A stretch of 64,000 nucleotides of DNA, taken from the NCBI GenBank assembly GCA_004143945.1, contig SEHB01000005.1:124001-188000 (forward strand), written 5' to 3'. Origin of the DNA: Lysobacteraceae bacterium (GTDB taxonomy: Bacteria; Pseudomonadota; Gammaproteobacteria; Xanthomonadales; Rhodanobacteraceae). Below the pieces are notes generated by a model. That model saw only the letters and a program-made list of their open reading frames with translations, ran no database searches and was not told the origin of the DNA. The position numbers were made by a program, and so were the translations under genes. Positions 51,967-62,904 of the stretch are shown here, piece by piece (within the stretch, counting starts at the first letter, position 1; each line of letters starts with the position of its first letter).

Positions 51967-52596
51967 TCAGTGTTGCAGCGTGAGCGCCGTGTCCGCGCCT
52001 TCGACCGGCGTTGGCGCGACCGCCAGCGCGCGCTCGAGCGCGACGATCTCGACGAAGTGCGCGAGGTCGGTCGCGAGCGAGAGCTTCAGCAGCAGCGCAT
52101 CGCCCTGCGCCTGCAGCGGTTGCACCGCGCGCACGAAATTGTTGCGCGTGAAGTACGCGATCACGCGCGCGTAGTCGTCCGCATTGCGTACGTCGCCGAC
52201 CCAGGCGGTCGCTTCGGTCGCGACTTCAGGGACCTGGGGCAAGCCCGCATACGGGCCGAGGCCATGCTGCTGCAGCATGCGGTCGATCGAGGCCGCATCG
52301 AAATGCGCGACCAGCATCAGCGGCGCACCGTCTTCGAGCGCATTGCGTTCGTAGCTGTACTGCAGCACGTAGCGTTCGGCCTGCGCGACCGACTTCGCGA
52401 CATCGGGGTTGGCGAGCACGCCGCTGTCGCCGGACTGGTCGATCACGACATTGGCGAGCGCGGTGCGCAACGCGGACGAGCGCTCATCGTCGGACTGCGA
52501 ATTGACCGGCGTGCGCCCGACGTAGGTCGCCGGAGCGGCCGCGGCGAGCCCGCACGCGAGCAACGCGAGCGCGAGACCGAAGGTGCGCAGCAACAT
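51967..52596 (-). CDS. DUF2066 family exported protein
   Basis: 209 residues from ATG 52596, giving signal peptide [22 protein letters not shown]2066 features: [99 protein letters not shown]. Family function unknown. The gene commonly flanks purM in gammaproteobacteria, and here it is divergent from purM across a repeat-bearing region. Confidence 0.88.
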   Translation of the reverse strand: MLLRTFGLALALLACGLAAAAPATYVGRTPVNSQSDDERSSALRTALANVVIDQSGDSGVLANPDVAKSVAQAERYVLQYSYERNALEDGAPLMLVAHFDAASIDRMLQQHGLGPYAGLPQVPEVATEATAWVGDVRNADDYARVIAYFTRNNFVRAVQPLQAQGDALLLKLSLATDLAHFVEIVALERALAVAPTPVEGADTALTLQH

Positions 52597-52677
52597 CAGG
52601 GTTCGCACGGGCGTGGCCGAAAGCAGGATCGGGCATCCAGTCTGCCCAAACCGCGCCGGGGAGTCCATGGTGGAGCC

Positions 52678-52797
52678 GGGATTCCGGATTCGGGATTCGG
52701 CGGAGCGGCATGCGTGGCGCGCCGTTCGGCTTCGCTTTCACCAATCCCCAATCCCGCATCCCGAATCCCGGCTTTGCCGAATCCCCAATCCCGGCTC
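52678..52797. repeat. Inverted element with (GGGATT) left arm and (AATCCC) right arm
   Basis: Left arm 52678-52700 has GGGATTCCGGATTCGGGATT; right arm 52738-52797 has CCAATCCCCAATCCCGCATC and further copies. Total about 120 bases and able to form a hairpin. It ends just before the purM promoter. Confidence 0.7.
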
Positions 52798-52806
52798 TGC
52801 TAGAAT
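52798..52806 (+). promoter_or_regulatory. Extended -10 promoter candidate for purM (TGC-TAGAAT)
   Basis: TG-C-TAGAAT is 29 bases before the purM start and directly follows the repeat element; same type as those of amgK and the short SET gene. Confidence 0.45.
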
Positions 52807-52834
52807 GCGCGCCCGCGACAATCCGCCGGTCGTC

Positions 52835-53887
52835 ATGCCTGCTGAACTGGAATCGCTGAGTTACCGTGCCGCCGGCGTCGACATCGACGCAGGCAACGAG
52901 GTGGTCGAACGCATCAAGCCGCTCGTGCAGCGCACGTTCCGCCCCGAGGTGATGGCCGGGCTCGGCGGGTTCGGGGCGCTGTTCGAACTCGGCGGGCGCT
53001 ACCGCGAACCCGTGCTCGTGTCCGGCACCGACGGCGTCGGGACCAAGCTCAAGCTCGCGCAGATGCTCGGTCGCCACGACACGATCGGCATCGACCTCGT
53101 CGGCATGTGCGTCAACGACGTGCTCGTGCAGGGCGCCGAACCGCTGTTCTTCCTCGACTACTTCGCGACCGGCAAGCTCGACGTCGACACCACGGTGTCG
53201 GTCGTCGGCGGCATCGCCAGGGGCTGCGAGCTGGCCGGTTGCGCGCTCGTCGGCGGCGAAACCGCCGAGATGCCCGACATGTACCCGAGCGGCGAGTACG
53301 ACCTCGCGGGCTTCACGGTCGGCGTGGTCGAGAAATCCGCGCTCGTCGACGGCTCGCGCATCAAGGCCGGCGACGCGATCATCGGCATCGCCTCGAGCGG
53401 AGCGCATTCCAACGGCTATTCGCTGATCCGACGCATCGTCGCGCGCGCGGGCATCACGCCGGAGACCGGCGGCTTCGAGCTGGACCTCGGCGGCGTGCGG
53501 CTCGACGACGCCCTGCTCGCGCCGACCACGATCTACGTCAAGCCGATCCTTGCGCTGCTGCGCCAGCAACCCGTGCACGGCATGGCGCACATCACCGGCG
53601 GCGGACTGCGCGAGAACATCATCCGCGTGGTGCCCGATGGCCTCGGCATCGCAATCGACAGCCGCAGCTGGAAGCGTCCCGCGCTGTTCGACTGGCTGCA
53701 GCGCGAAGGCAAGGTCGCCGACGACGAGATGCTGCGCACCTTCAACTGCGGCATCGGCTACGCGCTGATCGTGCAGCGCGACCAGGTCGGCATCACGCTC
53801 GACGCGCTCGAAGCGCTCGGCCTCGCGGCCTGGACGATCGGCGCGGTGGAACCCGCGCACGGTGCGGAACGCGTCAACATTTCGTAG
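52835..53887 (+). CDS. purM: Phosphoribosylformylglycinamidine cyclo-ligase (AIR synthetase)
   Basis: 350 residues from ATG 52835. PurM signatures: [39 protein letters not shown] (ATP/FGAM site), [59 protein letters not shown]. It makes AIR from FGAM in de novo purine synthesis, cytoplasmic. purN follows 75 bases later on the same strand. Confidence 0.95.
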   Translation: MPAELESLSYRAAGVDIDAGNEVVERIKPLVQRTFRPEVMAGLGGFGALFELGGRYREPVLVSGTDGVGTKLKLAQMLGRHDTIGIDLVGMCVNDVLVQGAEPLFFLDYFATGKLDVDTTVSVVGGIARGCELAGCALVGGETAEMPDMYPSGEYDLAGFTVGVVEKSALVDGSRIKAGDAIIGIASSGAHSNGYSLIRRIVARAGITPETGGFELDLGGVRLDDALLAPTTIYVKPILALLRQQPVHGMAHITGGGLRENIIRVVPDGLGIAIDSRSWKRPALFDWLQREGKVADDEMLRTFNCGIGYALIVQRDQVGITLDALEALGLAAWTIGAVEPAHGAERVNIS

Positions 53888-53890
53888 CGC

Positions 53891-54009
53891 CGGAATTCCG
53901 GTTTGGGATTGGGCAGGGCCACAGCCGGGCAGTCGCCTGCCCGCAACGAACGTCGGGACCTGATGGAACCGCTCTCGCGAATCCCGCATCCCCAATCCCG
54001 GATCCCGAC
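53891..54009. repeat. Inverted (GGGATT)/(AATCCC) element across the purM-purN junction
   Basis: Left arm 53891-53912 (CGGAATTCCGGTTTGGGATT and GGG) and right arm 53977-54009 (GCGAATCCCGCATCCCCAAT, then CCCGGATCCCG). The right arm lies inside the first codons of purN. Confidence 0.65.
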
Positions 54010-54670
54010 CCTCAAGGCCGCCGTGCTCGCGTCGGGGCGCGGATCGAACCTGCAGGCGCTGATCGATGCGCGGGGTGACGGTCGGCTGCCTGTCGACATC
54101 GTGCTCGTGGCCGGCGACAAGGCGCAGGCGCTCGCTCTGCGACGCGCGGAAGCTGCCGGGATTCCGACGCTCGCGCTCGATCCGAGCGGTTACGCCTCGC
54201 GCGAGGCGTACGACGCCGACCTGTTCGCGCGCATTGCGGCGAGCGGCGCCGAACTCGTCGTGCTCGCGGGCTTCATGCGCATCCTCGATGCCTCGGTGCT
54301 GGGCGCATGGAGCGGACGGATCATCAACATCCACCCGTCGCTGCTGCCCAAGTACACCGGCCTGCACACGCACCGGCGCGTGCTCGCGGCCGGCGATGAC
54401 GAACACGGCTGCAGCGTGCACTTCGTGACGGCCGAACTCGACGGCGGGCCGGTACTCGCGCAGGCGAGCATCCCGGTGCTGCGAGGCGACACGCCCGGGA
54501 CGCTGGCCGAACGCCTGCTCGCGCACGAACATCGGTTGCTCGTCGCGACGGTCGCGGCGATCGCCGCAGGCCGGTTCACGCACGGCACCGAAGGCGTCCT
54601 GCACGACGGCGACGTGCTGCAGGCGCCGCTGCAACTGCACGATGGCGAGCTCCGCGCGGCAACGGCTTGA
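53963..54670 (+). CDS. purN: Phosphoribosylglycinamide formyltransferase PurN
   Basis: 235 residues from ATG 53963. Signature: LKAAVLASGRGSNLQALIDA, VVLAGFMRILDASVLGAWSG (formyl-THF site), RIINIHPSLLPKYTGLHTHR (catalytic His in NIHPSLLP). The usual family start lies at LKAAVLASGRG, near residue 17. The 16 residues before it (EPLSRIPHPQSRIPT) are encoded by the AATCCC repeat arm, and there is no other ATG between, so a repeat insertion now supplies the N terminus or the true start is non-ATG. Confidence 0.92.
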   Translation: MEPLSRIPHPQSRIPTLKAAVLASGRGSNLQALIDARGDGRLPVDIVLVAGDKAQALALRRAEAAGIPTLALDPSGYASREAYDADLFARIAASGAELVVLAGFMRILDASVLGAWSGRIINIHPSLLPKYTGLHTHRRVLAAGDDEHGCSVHFVTAELDGGPVLAQASIPVLRGDTPGTLAERLLAHEHRLLVATVAAIAAGRFTHGTEGVLHDGDVLQAPLQLHDGELRAATA

Positions 54671-54729
54671 CCCCGGGTTCAGCGCGCCGCCGCGACACTA
54701 GCGGCCTGTCCCCGCCCGAGTTCGACCCG

Positions 54730-55455
54730 ATGACGCTTTCACCACTCCTCGCTGCGCTCGCGCTGCTCGCCGCGACGGCTACGGCCGCAGCGGAGGATGC
54801 GCCGGTGCACGCGTTCCACGCCGAGTACGCGACACTGCGCAACGGCGACGAGGTCGGGCGCACGACGCTCGAACTCGTCGAGGCCGGCGATGGGGCCTGG
54901 CGCCTGCGCAGCGAAACGCGCGGCACCGCGGGCCTCGCGAAACTCGCGGGCATCCACGTCGTGGAAACCTCGCGTTTCCGCTGGCGCGACGGACGACCCG
55001 AGGCGATCGCGTACGACTACCGCCAGGAAGGCGCATTCCGGCAACGCACGCGCGAAGCGAGGTTCGACTGGTCGGCGCGCGAAGCACGCGTGTCGGAGGG
55101 CGGCGAGCACCATCGTTATCCGATCGAAGCGGGCACGATCGACCGCCAATCGGTCACGCTCGGGCTCGCGAGCGACCTGCTGCGCGGCGCTTCCACGTTC
55201 GAGTACCGCGTCGCGGTGAAGGACCACGTCGAGGGAATGCACTATGCGCGGGGGTCCGTTGAATCCGTGCGGGTTCCGGCCGGGGCGTTCGAGGCCACGC
55301 TGATGCGTCGCGTCGGCGAACCCGGCAGCGACCGCAAGCGCGTGTCGAGAAGCTGGTTCGCCGAGTCGCTCGGCTGGCTGCCGGTGCAGATCGAGCAGAC
55401 CGAGAAGAACGGCGACACGGTGACGCTGAAACTCGTGTCGATACGCAACGATTGA
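54730..55455 (+). CDS. DUF3108 family exported protein
   Basis: 241 residues from ATG 54730. Signal peptide SPLLAALALLAATATAAAED, then VHAFHAEYATLRNGDEVGRT and DGAWRLRSETRGTAGLAKLA, typical of DUF3108, with beta-strand pairs such as REARFDWSAREARVSEGGEH and RVPAGAFEATLMRRVGEPGS. These proteins are periplasmic beta-barrels of unknown function. Downstream of purN as in many gammaproteobacteria. Confidence 0.88.
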   Translation: MTLSPLLAALALLAATATAAAEDAPVHAFHAEYATLRNGDEVGRTTLELVEAGDGAWRLRSETRGTAGLAKLAGIHVVETSRFRWRDGRPEAIAYDYRQEGAFRQRTREARFDWSAREARVSEGGEHHRYPIEAGTIDRQSVTLGLASDLLRGASTFEYRVAVKDHVEGMHYARGSVESVRVPAGAFEATLMRRVGEPGSDRKRVSRSWFAESLGWLPVQIEQTEKNGDTVTLKLVSIRND

Positions 55456-55493
55456 TCGCCCGCGCATTCCCGGCCGCAGGAAGCACAAGCTTG

Positions 55494-55577
55494 GCAGGCT
55501 GGACCACCGAAGGTCGGCCGGCTTTTCGCGCGAGCGTGCATGCAATGCGCCGGCCGCGCTGCGCGCGTCCAGCCTGC
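55494..55577. repeat. REPIN-like element, copy A (GCAGGCTGGAC...GTCCAGCCTGC)
   Basis: About 84 bases with terminal inverted repeats GCAGGCTGGAC and GTCCAGCCTGC and inner GGCCGGC/GCCGGCC arms. Nearly identical to copy B 20 bases later. Confidence 0.8.
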
Positions 55578-55597
55578 ACATCCGGAAAATCGCGTGT

Positions 55598-55684
55598 GTA
55601 GGCTGGACGACCGAAGGTCGGCCGGCAGCTTTTCGCGCGAGCCTGCATGCAATGCGCCGGCCGCGCTGCGCGCGTCCAGCCTAC
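55598..55684. repeat. REPIN-like element, copy B (GTAGGCTGGACG...CGTCCAGCCTAC)
   Basis: 87 bases with 12-bp terminal inverted repeats GTAGGCTGGACG and CGTCCAGCCTAC. It shares the internal TTTTCGCGCGAGC-TGCATGC stretch with copy A; a solo arm occurs at 33049. Together with copy A it fills the gap between the DUF3108 gene and convergent murA. Confidence 0.8.
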
Positions 55685-55708
55685 GGGCAGCGGCAAGCCG
55701 GCGCCGCG

Positions 55709-57296
<1,588 letters not shown>

Positions 57297-57508
57297 TTCC
57301 TGTCGATTCCATGGCCACGCGGCTGCAACGCCGGAGCCGGCTGGACCGTCCTGCCTCGCGGGCGGGCGCGCCGGGACCACCCTGGCGGCGCCGGCCACCC
57401 GACGGCGAAACGGCTACAATGAGGCCGCGCATGGTACTCAAAATCCTGCAACTGCGCAGAATACTTGCGTATCCCGACCTCCCCATCCCTCCGTCCGATC
57501 GCCCCTCG

Positions 57509-58531
57509 ATGAATGCCCAGATGAGTCCAGCGGCACGCCCCCTGAGCAATCCACTGCTCGATGCGACCGCGCTGGTGCGCAGCGCACAGGCGGCGATCTC
57601 GACCGAGGCGCGCGCGATCGAGGCGCTGCACGACCGCATCGATGCCAACTTCCTCGGTGCCTGCCAGCTGATGTTCGAATGCGCGGGTCGGGTGGTCGTT
57701 TCGGGCATGGGCAAGTCGGGCCACATCGCGCGCAAGATCGCCGCGACGCTCGCCTCGACCGGCACGCCCGCGTTCTTCGTGCATCCGGGCGAGGCCAGCC
57801 ACGGCGACCTCGGCATGATCACGCAGAAGGACGTGCTGCTCGCGCTGTCCAACTCGGGCGAGACCGACGAACTGCTCACGATCCTGCCGTTGATCAAGCG
57901 CCAGGGCATCCCGCTGATCGCGATGACCGGCAATGAAGGCTCCTCGCTCGCGCGCCTCGCGGACGTGCACCTCGATACCAGCGTGCCGGCCGAAGCCTGC
58001 CCGCTCGGCCTCGCGCCGACGTCGTCGACGACCGCCGCGCTCGTGATGGGCGACGCGCTCGCGATCGCGTTGCTCGAGGCGCGCGGATTCACCGACGAGG
58101 ACTTCGCGCGCTCGCACCCGGCCGGCAGCCTCGGGCGCCAGCTCCTGCTCAAGATCAACGACGTCATGCACGTCGGCGCCAAGGTGCCGATGGTCGGACC
58201 CGACGTCACCATGACCGAAGCCCTCGTCGAGATGACCCAGAAGGGCCTCGGCATGACCGCGATCGTCGACCAGGAGCGCCGCCTGCTCGGCGTGTTCACC
58301 GACGGCGACCTGCGCCGCGCGGTCGACGACGACGACATCGACCTGCGCACCACCCCGGTCACGCGCCTGATGACGCCGCAGCCGAAAACGGTGGCCGGCG
58401 ACAAGCTCGCGGTCGAAGCCGCGCGCCTGATGGAAGCCCACAAGATCCACGCGCTGCTCGTCGTCGACGACGACAACCGCGTGGTCGGCGCGCTGAATAT
58501 CCACGACTTGTTGCGGGCGCGGGTGGTGTGA
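57509..58531 (+). CDS. kdsD: Arabinose-5-phosphate isomerase KdsD
   Basis: 340 residues from ATG 57509; earlier in-frame ATGs (57419, 57431) would add an untypical leader. SIS domain about 45-185: RVVVSGMGKSGHIARKIAAT, FFVHPGEASHGDLGMI, LALSNSGETDELLTILPLIK, then two CBS domains (MTEALVEMTQKGLGMTAIVD, RLMEAHKIHALLVVDDDNRV). It makes arabinose-5-phosphate for Kdo. First gene of the kdsD-kdsC-lptCAB block. Confidence 0.94.
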   Translation: MNAQMSPAARPLSNPLLDATALVRSAQAAISTEARAIEALHDRIDANFLGACQLMFECAGRVVVSGMGKSGHIARKIAATLASTGTPAFFVHPGEASHGDLGMITQKDVLLALSNSGETDELLTILPLIKRQGIPLIAMTGNEGSSLARLADVHLDTSVPAEACPLGLAPTSSTTAALVMGDALAIALLEARGFTDEDFARSHPAGSLGRQLLLKINDVMHVGAKVPMVGPDVTMTEALVEMTQKGLGMTAIVDQERRLLGVFTDGDLRRAVDDDDIDLRTTPVTRLMTPQPKTVAGDKLAVEAARLMEAHKIHALLVVDDDNRVVGALNIHDLLRARVV

Positions 58532-58536
58532 GAGCC

Positions 58537-58630
58537 GTGAATGGGGATGGGTGATGGGTGATGAACGATTGAACCGCACCGGGTCCCCGCCAGCTCTTGC
58601 GAACCACGAATCACGAATCACCCAGCATCC
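58537..58630. repeat. Inverted repeat element between kdsD and kdsC
   Basis: Left arm 58537-58570 with GTGAATGGGGATGGGTGATG; right arm 58601-58630 with CACGAATCACGAATCACCCA, ending against the kdsC start codon. Related to the (GGGATT)/(AATCCC) elements but with a TGGGTGA variation. Confidence 0.6.
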
Positions 58631-59173
58631 ATGCACCTCGCCGACCTCCCCACCGACATTCGTGAACGCGCTGCGCGCATCAGGCTCGCGGTGTTCGACG
58701 TGGACGGCGTGCTGACCGACGGCAAGCTCTGGTACACGGCGGACGGGCACGAGCTGAAGGCGTTCAACGTGCTCGACGGGTTCGGGCTGAAGCGCCTGCT
58801 CGCGAACGGCATCGAGGTCGCGATCATCACCGCGCGGCTCAGCCACGTGGTCGCGCTGCGCATGGCCGAGCTCGGCATCGCGCACGTCTACCAGGACCAG
58901 AAGGACAAGCGCGCCTGCCTCGCGCAGCTGCTCGGCGCGCTGCAGCTCGCACCCGAGCAGGTGGCGTGGACCGGCGACGACCTGCCCGACCTCGCCGCGA
59001 TGCGCACGGTCGGCCTCGCGGTCGCCCCCGCGAACGCGCATCCGTACATGCTCTCGCACGTGCACTGGCGCACGCGCAAGGCCGGCGGCGACGGCGCCGC
59101 GCGCGAGGTCTGCGACCTGATCCTCGCCGCGCAGGGCCACGTCGAAGGCGAGCTGGCGCTGTACCAGGGTTGA
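58631..59173 (+). CDS. kdsC: 3-deoxy-D-manno-octulosonate-8-phosphate phosphatase KdsC
   Basis: 180 residues. HAD phosphatase: LAVFDVDGVLTDGKLWYTAD (nucleophile and acid Asp), AIITARLSHVVALRMAELGI (Thr motif), AHVYQDQKDKRACLAQLLG (Lys), TGDDLPDLAAMRTVGLAVAP (metal Asp). It removes phosphate from Kdo-8-P. Followed after 4 bases by lptC. Confidence 0.94.
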   Translation: MHLADLPTDIRERAARIRLAVFDVDGVLTDGKLWYTADGHELKAFNVLDGFGLKRLLANGIEVAIITARLSHVVALRMAELGIAHVYQDQKDKRACLAQLLGALQLAPEQVAWTGDDLPDLAAMRTVGLAVAPANAHPYMLSHVHWRTRKAGGDGAAREVCDLILAAQGHVEGELALYQG

Positions 59174-59177
59174 GCCC

Positions 59178-59756
59178 GTGATCGGCAGGCGCTACTGGTT
59201 CGCCCTCGTCGCGCTCGCAGTGCTCGCGGCGGGCAGCGGCTACCTCGCATGGCTGCTGCGCGACCGACCGGATGCGCAGCAGTTCGCCGGACCGCCCCGC
59301 TCGGATTACACGCTCGCGGACTTCACGCTCAACGCACTCGATTCGGAGGGTCGCCGCACGTTCCAGGTCAGCGGCCCGCGCCTGGTCCGGCGTGGCGACG
59401 ACGGATCGATCCACGTGGCGACGCCGAACTACCTGCTCGTCGACGGCGGCGGCAAGGGCTGGCACGGACGCTCCGATGCGGCATGGGTCGATCGCGAAGG
59501 CACGCTCATGAAATTGCAGGGGCATGTCGAGATGCGTCGCGACGCCGCCAGCGGCGAAGACCCGGTCGAGCTCGTCACGCGCGACGTGACCGCCTGGCCG
59601 CGCGAACACCGCATCGCGACCGAGGCGCCGGCCACGATCAGCCAGCCCGGCTCTATACTTCGCGGCACCGGCATGCGCGGTGACCTCGATGCCCGGATCC
59701 TGGAGCTCATGTCCGATGTCCATTCGACCCTGCAACCCGCGCGCACGAAGCGTTGA
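59178..59756 (+). CDS. lptC: LPS export system component LptC
   Basis: 192 residues from GTG 59178. One N-terminal TM (YWFALVALAVLAAGSGYLAW) then a periplasmic beta-jellyroll: PPRSDYTLADFTLNALDSEG, RRTFQVSGPRLVRRGDDGSI, LMKLQGHVEMRRDAASGEDP, ELVTRDVTAWPREHRIATEA. LptC joins the LptB2FG transporter to LptA. It overlaps lptA by 41 bases. Confidence 0.92.
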   Translation: MIGRRYWFALVALAVLAAGSGYLAWLLRDRPDAQQFAGPPRSDYTLADFTLNALDSEGRRTFQVSGPRLVRRGDDGSIHVATPNYLLVDGGGKGWHGRSDAAWVDREGTLMKLQGHVEMRRDAASGEDPVELVTRDVTAWPREHRIATEAPATISQPGSILRGTGMRGDLDARILELMSDVHSTLQPARTKR

Positions 59757-60306
59757 GCGCCTCTTCGCGAGCTTGCTGCTCGCCTGCGCGCTCCCTGCGC
59801 ACGCGCTCAGCACCGATCGCAACCAGCCGATGGACGTGAGCGCGAACTACTCGCGCATCAACCAGGGCGGCGGCGGCAAGCCCGGCACCACATTCCTGCG
59901 CGGCGACGTGCGCGTCGTGCAGGGCACGATGAAGGCGAACGCAGCCGAGGCGACGATCGAGCAGGACGCAAACGGCGCGATCCGCCGCGTGATCCTGAGC
60001 GGCGACCAGGCGCGGCTCGAGCAGCAGCAGGACGGCGGCGGCCTGATGACCGCGCAGGCCAACCGCATCGAATTCGACAACGCGACGAGCATCGCCGAGC
60101 TCAGCGGCAGCGTGAAGGTCGTGCAGCAGGGCCGCGGCGAGTTCCGCGGCGCACACATGACCTACAACACCAATACCGGCCAGATGGAGAGCGGCAACCA
60201 GGAAGCCGGCGGTCGCGTGCACATGATCATCCAGCCGAAGAACCCCGCCCCCGCCGCGCAGCCGGCCCCCGTGGACGGCGCCGCCGGCAAGGACACCCCG
60301 ACCTGA
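59716..60306 (+). CDS. lptA: LPS transport periplasmic protein LptA
   Basis: 196 residues from ATG 59716, inside the end of lptC. Signal peptide [18 protein letters not shown]. OstA-type jellyroll: [80 protein letters not shown]. LptA forms the periplasmic bridge for LPS. The Pro-rich tail ([17 protein letters not shown]) is longer than E. coli's. TGATG overlap with lptB. Confidence 0.93.
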   Translation: MSIRPCNPRARSVERLFASLLLACALPAHALSTDRNQPMDVSANYSRINQGGGGKPGTTFLRGDVRVVQGTMKANAAEATIEQDANGAIRRVILSGDQARLEQQQDGGGLMTAQANRIEFDNATSIAELSGSVKVVQQGRGEFRGAHMTYNTNTGQMESGNQEAGGRVHMIIQPKNPAPAAQPAPVDGAAGKDTPT

Positions 60307-61025
60307 TGCTGAGTGCGAGCGGCCTGCGCAAGAGTTACCGCGCGCGCACGGTCGTGCGCGACTTCGGTTTCCGGCTCGGCGAAGGCGAAGTGGTCGGCTT
60401 GCTGGGTCCGAACGGAGCCGGCAAGACCACCTCGTTCTACATGATCGTCGGACTCGTCGCGGCCGACGAAGGCACGATCCGCATCGACGACCGCGACGTG
60501 ACCGACCTGCCGATGCACGCGCGCGCGCGGCTCGGGCTCGGCTACCTGCCGCAGGAGCCGTCGGTGTTCCGCCGGCTCGGCGTCGCCGACAACATCCTCG
60601 CGATCCTGGAGCTTCGCGACGACCTCGACGAAGCCGGCCGCGCCGCCGAACTCGAATCGCTGCTCGACGACCTGCAGATCGGCCACATCGCGACGCAGAT
60701 GGGCGTGAGCCTGTCCGGCGGCGAGCGGCGGCGCGTCGAGATCGCGCGCGCGCTCGCGGCCAAGCCCCGTTTCATGCTGCTCGACGAACCGTTCGCGGGC
60801 ATCGATCCGATCTCGGTCGTCGACATCCAGCGCATCGTGCGCCAGCTCAAGTCGCGCGGCATCGGCATCCTGATCACCGACCACAACGTGCGCGAAACGC
60901 TCGGCATCTGCGAGCGTGCCTACATCATGAGCGACGGCGCGGTGCTCGCGCAGGGAACACCGGCGGACATCCTCGCCAACGAGCAGGTGCGCGAGGTGTA
61001 CCTGGGGCGCGAGTTCAGGATGTGA
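60306..61025 (+). CDS. lptB: LPS export ABC transporter ATPase LptB
   Basis: 239 residues. [20 protein letters not shown] (Walker A), [20 protein letters not shown] (Q-loop), [20 protein letters not shown] (signature), [20 protein letters not shown] (Walker B), [20 protein letters not shown] (H-loop). Its partners LptF and LptG are not in this window. The Tyr-Leu-Gly-Arg-Glu-Phe end (VYLGREF) is typical. Confidence 0.95.
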   Translation: MLSASGLRKSYRARTVVRDFGFRLGEGEVVGLLGPNGAGKTTSFYMIVGLVAADEGTIRIDDRDVTDLPMHARARLGLGYLPQEPSVFRRLGVADNILAILELRDDLDEAGRAAELESLLDDLQIGHIATQMGVSLSGGERRRVEIARALAAKPRFMLLDEPFAGIDPISVVDIQRIVRQLKSRGIGILITDHNVRETLGICERAYIMSDGAVLAQGTPADILANEQVREVYLGREFRM

Positions 61026-61330
61026 TTCGAAGCCGGGAATGGGGAATGGGGAATAGGGAATAGGGAATAGGTAGAGCGGGGCCCGGGTGGCGGAAACGGC
61101 GTCGCCCGGATGCGGGAAGAGCATCTCCCGAGCGCTTCTTCGGGTGCTCGGTGTTTCGATCTTGCGCTCCGGCTTCGCCGTCGCTTCGACGCCGGATGGC
61201 AAGGCGCGCCCCGGGTCGGGCGGCGCGGCAGGCGGAGATTGCGTGCCCGGGATCCGGATTTCGTCAAGGCCTGCCCGCGGCGGGGCTTTGGCGCTAGGAT
61301 GGCTGAAACGGGACTTGGCACGCTTCGGGC
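61026..61330. other. lptB-rpoN intergenic region
   Basis: 305 bases without a convincing gene. It holds the repeat arm at 61034-61071, TAGGAT at 61295-61300 (possible -10 box 30 bases before rpoN), and a sigma-54-like TTGGCACG-cttc-GGGC at 61315-61330 touching the rpoN start codon. Confidence 0.5.
61034..61071. repeat. Solo (GGGAAT)n repeat arm
   Basis: Five copies of GGGAATA/GGGGAAT in a row. It matches the left arms of the inverted elements at 52678 and 53891, but no right arm is near. Confidence 0.7.
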
Positions 61331-62734
61331 ATGAAACCCGCTCTCCAACTCCGTCTGGGCCAGTCGCTGGCCCTGACGCCGCAACTGCAGCAGGCGATCC
61401 GGCTGCTGCAGCTGTCGCGGCTGGAGCTGGAAATCGAGCTCAACCTCGCGCTCGAATCGAACCCCCTGCTCGACCTCACCGAGGACGCGCCCGAGGGCGA
61501 GGACGGCGAAGGCGACGCGGAGCCGCTCGAGCAGGAAGCGCCCGAGGCACCGGACACCGACGAACAGCCGCTCGACCTCGAGATCGAACGCAGCGAGTAC
61601 CGCGGGACCGCACTCGACGAGGACGGCCTCGAACCGCAGGATGCCGAACCCGAGGACCTGCGCGACCACCTCCTGTGGCAGCTGAACCTCACGCCGATGT
61701 CGCCGCGCGACCATGCGATCGCGGCCGCGATCATCGAAGCGATCGACGACGACGGCTACCTCGCCGAAACCGACGAAGGCATTTGCGAAACGCTCGCGTC
61801 GCTGCACGTGGTGACGCCGGCCGAAGTCGCCTCGGTGCGCCGGCGCGTGCAGCAGTTCGACCCGATCGGCGTCGCGAGCCGATCGCTCAAGGAATGCCTC
61901 GCGGTGCAGCTCGATGCGTTCGACGCGGGCACGCCCGGCCTCGACCTCGCGTGCGTGCTCGTCGCCGACCACCTCGAGACGATCGCGCGCCAGGATCGCG
62001 CGCGCATCTGCCAGCGCCTGCACGTGGAGGAGGCCGACTTCGACACCGCGCTCGCGCTGGTGCGCTCGCTTTCGCCCAAGCCCGGCAGTGGATTCGCGAG
62101 CGCCGCGGCCGAGTTCGTCGCGCCGGACGCGTACGCGCGCAAGGTCGGCGGGCGCTGGCAGGTCTCGCTCGCGCCGGGCTGCCAGCCGCGCCTGGGCATC
62201 AACGAGCATTATGCGAGCCTGATCGCGAAGGCGCGTCGCGACGATGCGAACTACCTCAAGGGCCAGCTGCAGGAAGCGCGCTGGTTGATCAAGAGCCTCA
62301 AGACGCGCGCCGAGACCATGCTCAAGGTCGCCGGCGCGATCGTGCGCGCGCAGGAGGCCTTCCTCGAGTTCGGGCCCGAGGCGATGCGTCCGCTCGTGCT
62401 CAAGGATGTCGCCGACGAGATCGGCATGCACGAGTCGACGATCAGCCGCGTGACCACGCGCAAGTTCCTGCATACGCCGCGAGGCACCTACGAGTTCAAG
62501 TACTTCTTCTCGAGCGGCGTGACCACGGTCGACGGCGGTTCGGCCTCGGCAACCGCGATCCAGGCGATGATCCGCAAGCTCATCGAAGAGGAACAGACCG
62601 CGCGGCCGATCTCCGACCAGGGCCTCGCGACCGAATTGAACCGTCGCGGCATCAACGTCGCGCGCCGCACGGTGGCCAAGTACCGCGAATCGATGAACAT
62701 TCCCTCGTCGAACGATCGCAGCAGGCTCGCCTGA
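61331..62734 (+). CDS. rpoN: RNA polymerase sigma-54 factor RpoN
   Basis: 467 residues. Region I (activator interaction): KPALQLRLGQSLALTPQLQQ, AIRLLQLSRLELEIELNLAL, ESNPLLDLTED. Acidic region II about 50-105. Core-binding domain about 110-300 and the DNA-binding part with DVADEIGMHESTISRVTTRK (helix-turn-helix) and ARRTVAKYRESMNIPSSNDR (RpoN box). It recognises -24/-12 promoters and needs an enhancer-binding activator. Part of the conserved lptB-rpoN-hpf-ptsN-hprK set. Confidence 0.95.
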   Translation: MKPALQLRLGQSLALTPQLQQAIRLLQLSRLELEIELNLALESNPLLDLTEDAPEGEDGEGDAEPLEQEAPEAPDTDEQPLDLEIERSEYRGTALDEDGLEPQDAEPEDLRDHLLWQLNLTPMSPRDHAIAAAIIEAIDDDGYLAETDEGICETLASLHVVTPAEVASVRRRVQQFDPIGVASRSLKECLAVQLDAFDAGTPGLDLACVLVADHLETIARQDRARICQRLHVEEADFDTALALVRSLSPKPGSGFASAAAEFVAPDAYARKVGGRWQVSLAPGCQPRLGINEHYASLIAKARRDDANYLKGQLQEARWLIKSLKTRAETMLKVAGAIVRAQEAFLEFGPEAMRPLVLKDVADEIGMHESTISRVTTRKFLHTPRGTYEFKYFFSSGVTTVDGGSASATAIQAMIRKLIEEEQTARPISDQGLATELNRRGINVARRTVAKYRESMNIPSSNDRSRLA

Positions 62735-62904
62735 TGCGACATCCTGCCATCCCGCGCGTGAACGTGCGTCGCGACGGCGCTTGGGAACACTGCGCGCGGC
62801 CGCAGGTCCAATCAGGTGCGACCGCGCCGACGCCGATCACGACGTCGCGCGCGGGTACTGAAACGGAGCCGGCACGCACCGGCTCCATCCAGAAGGAGTC
62901 AGAC

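Noticed and set aside
55494..55684. Possible short CRISPR array
   Set aside because: Only two copies, each with terminal inverted repeats and the same interior; no variable spacers and no cas gene.
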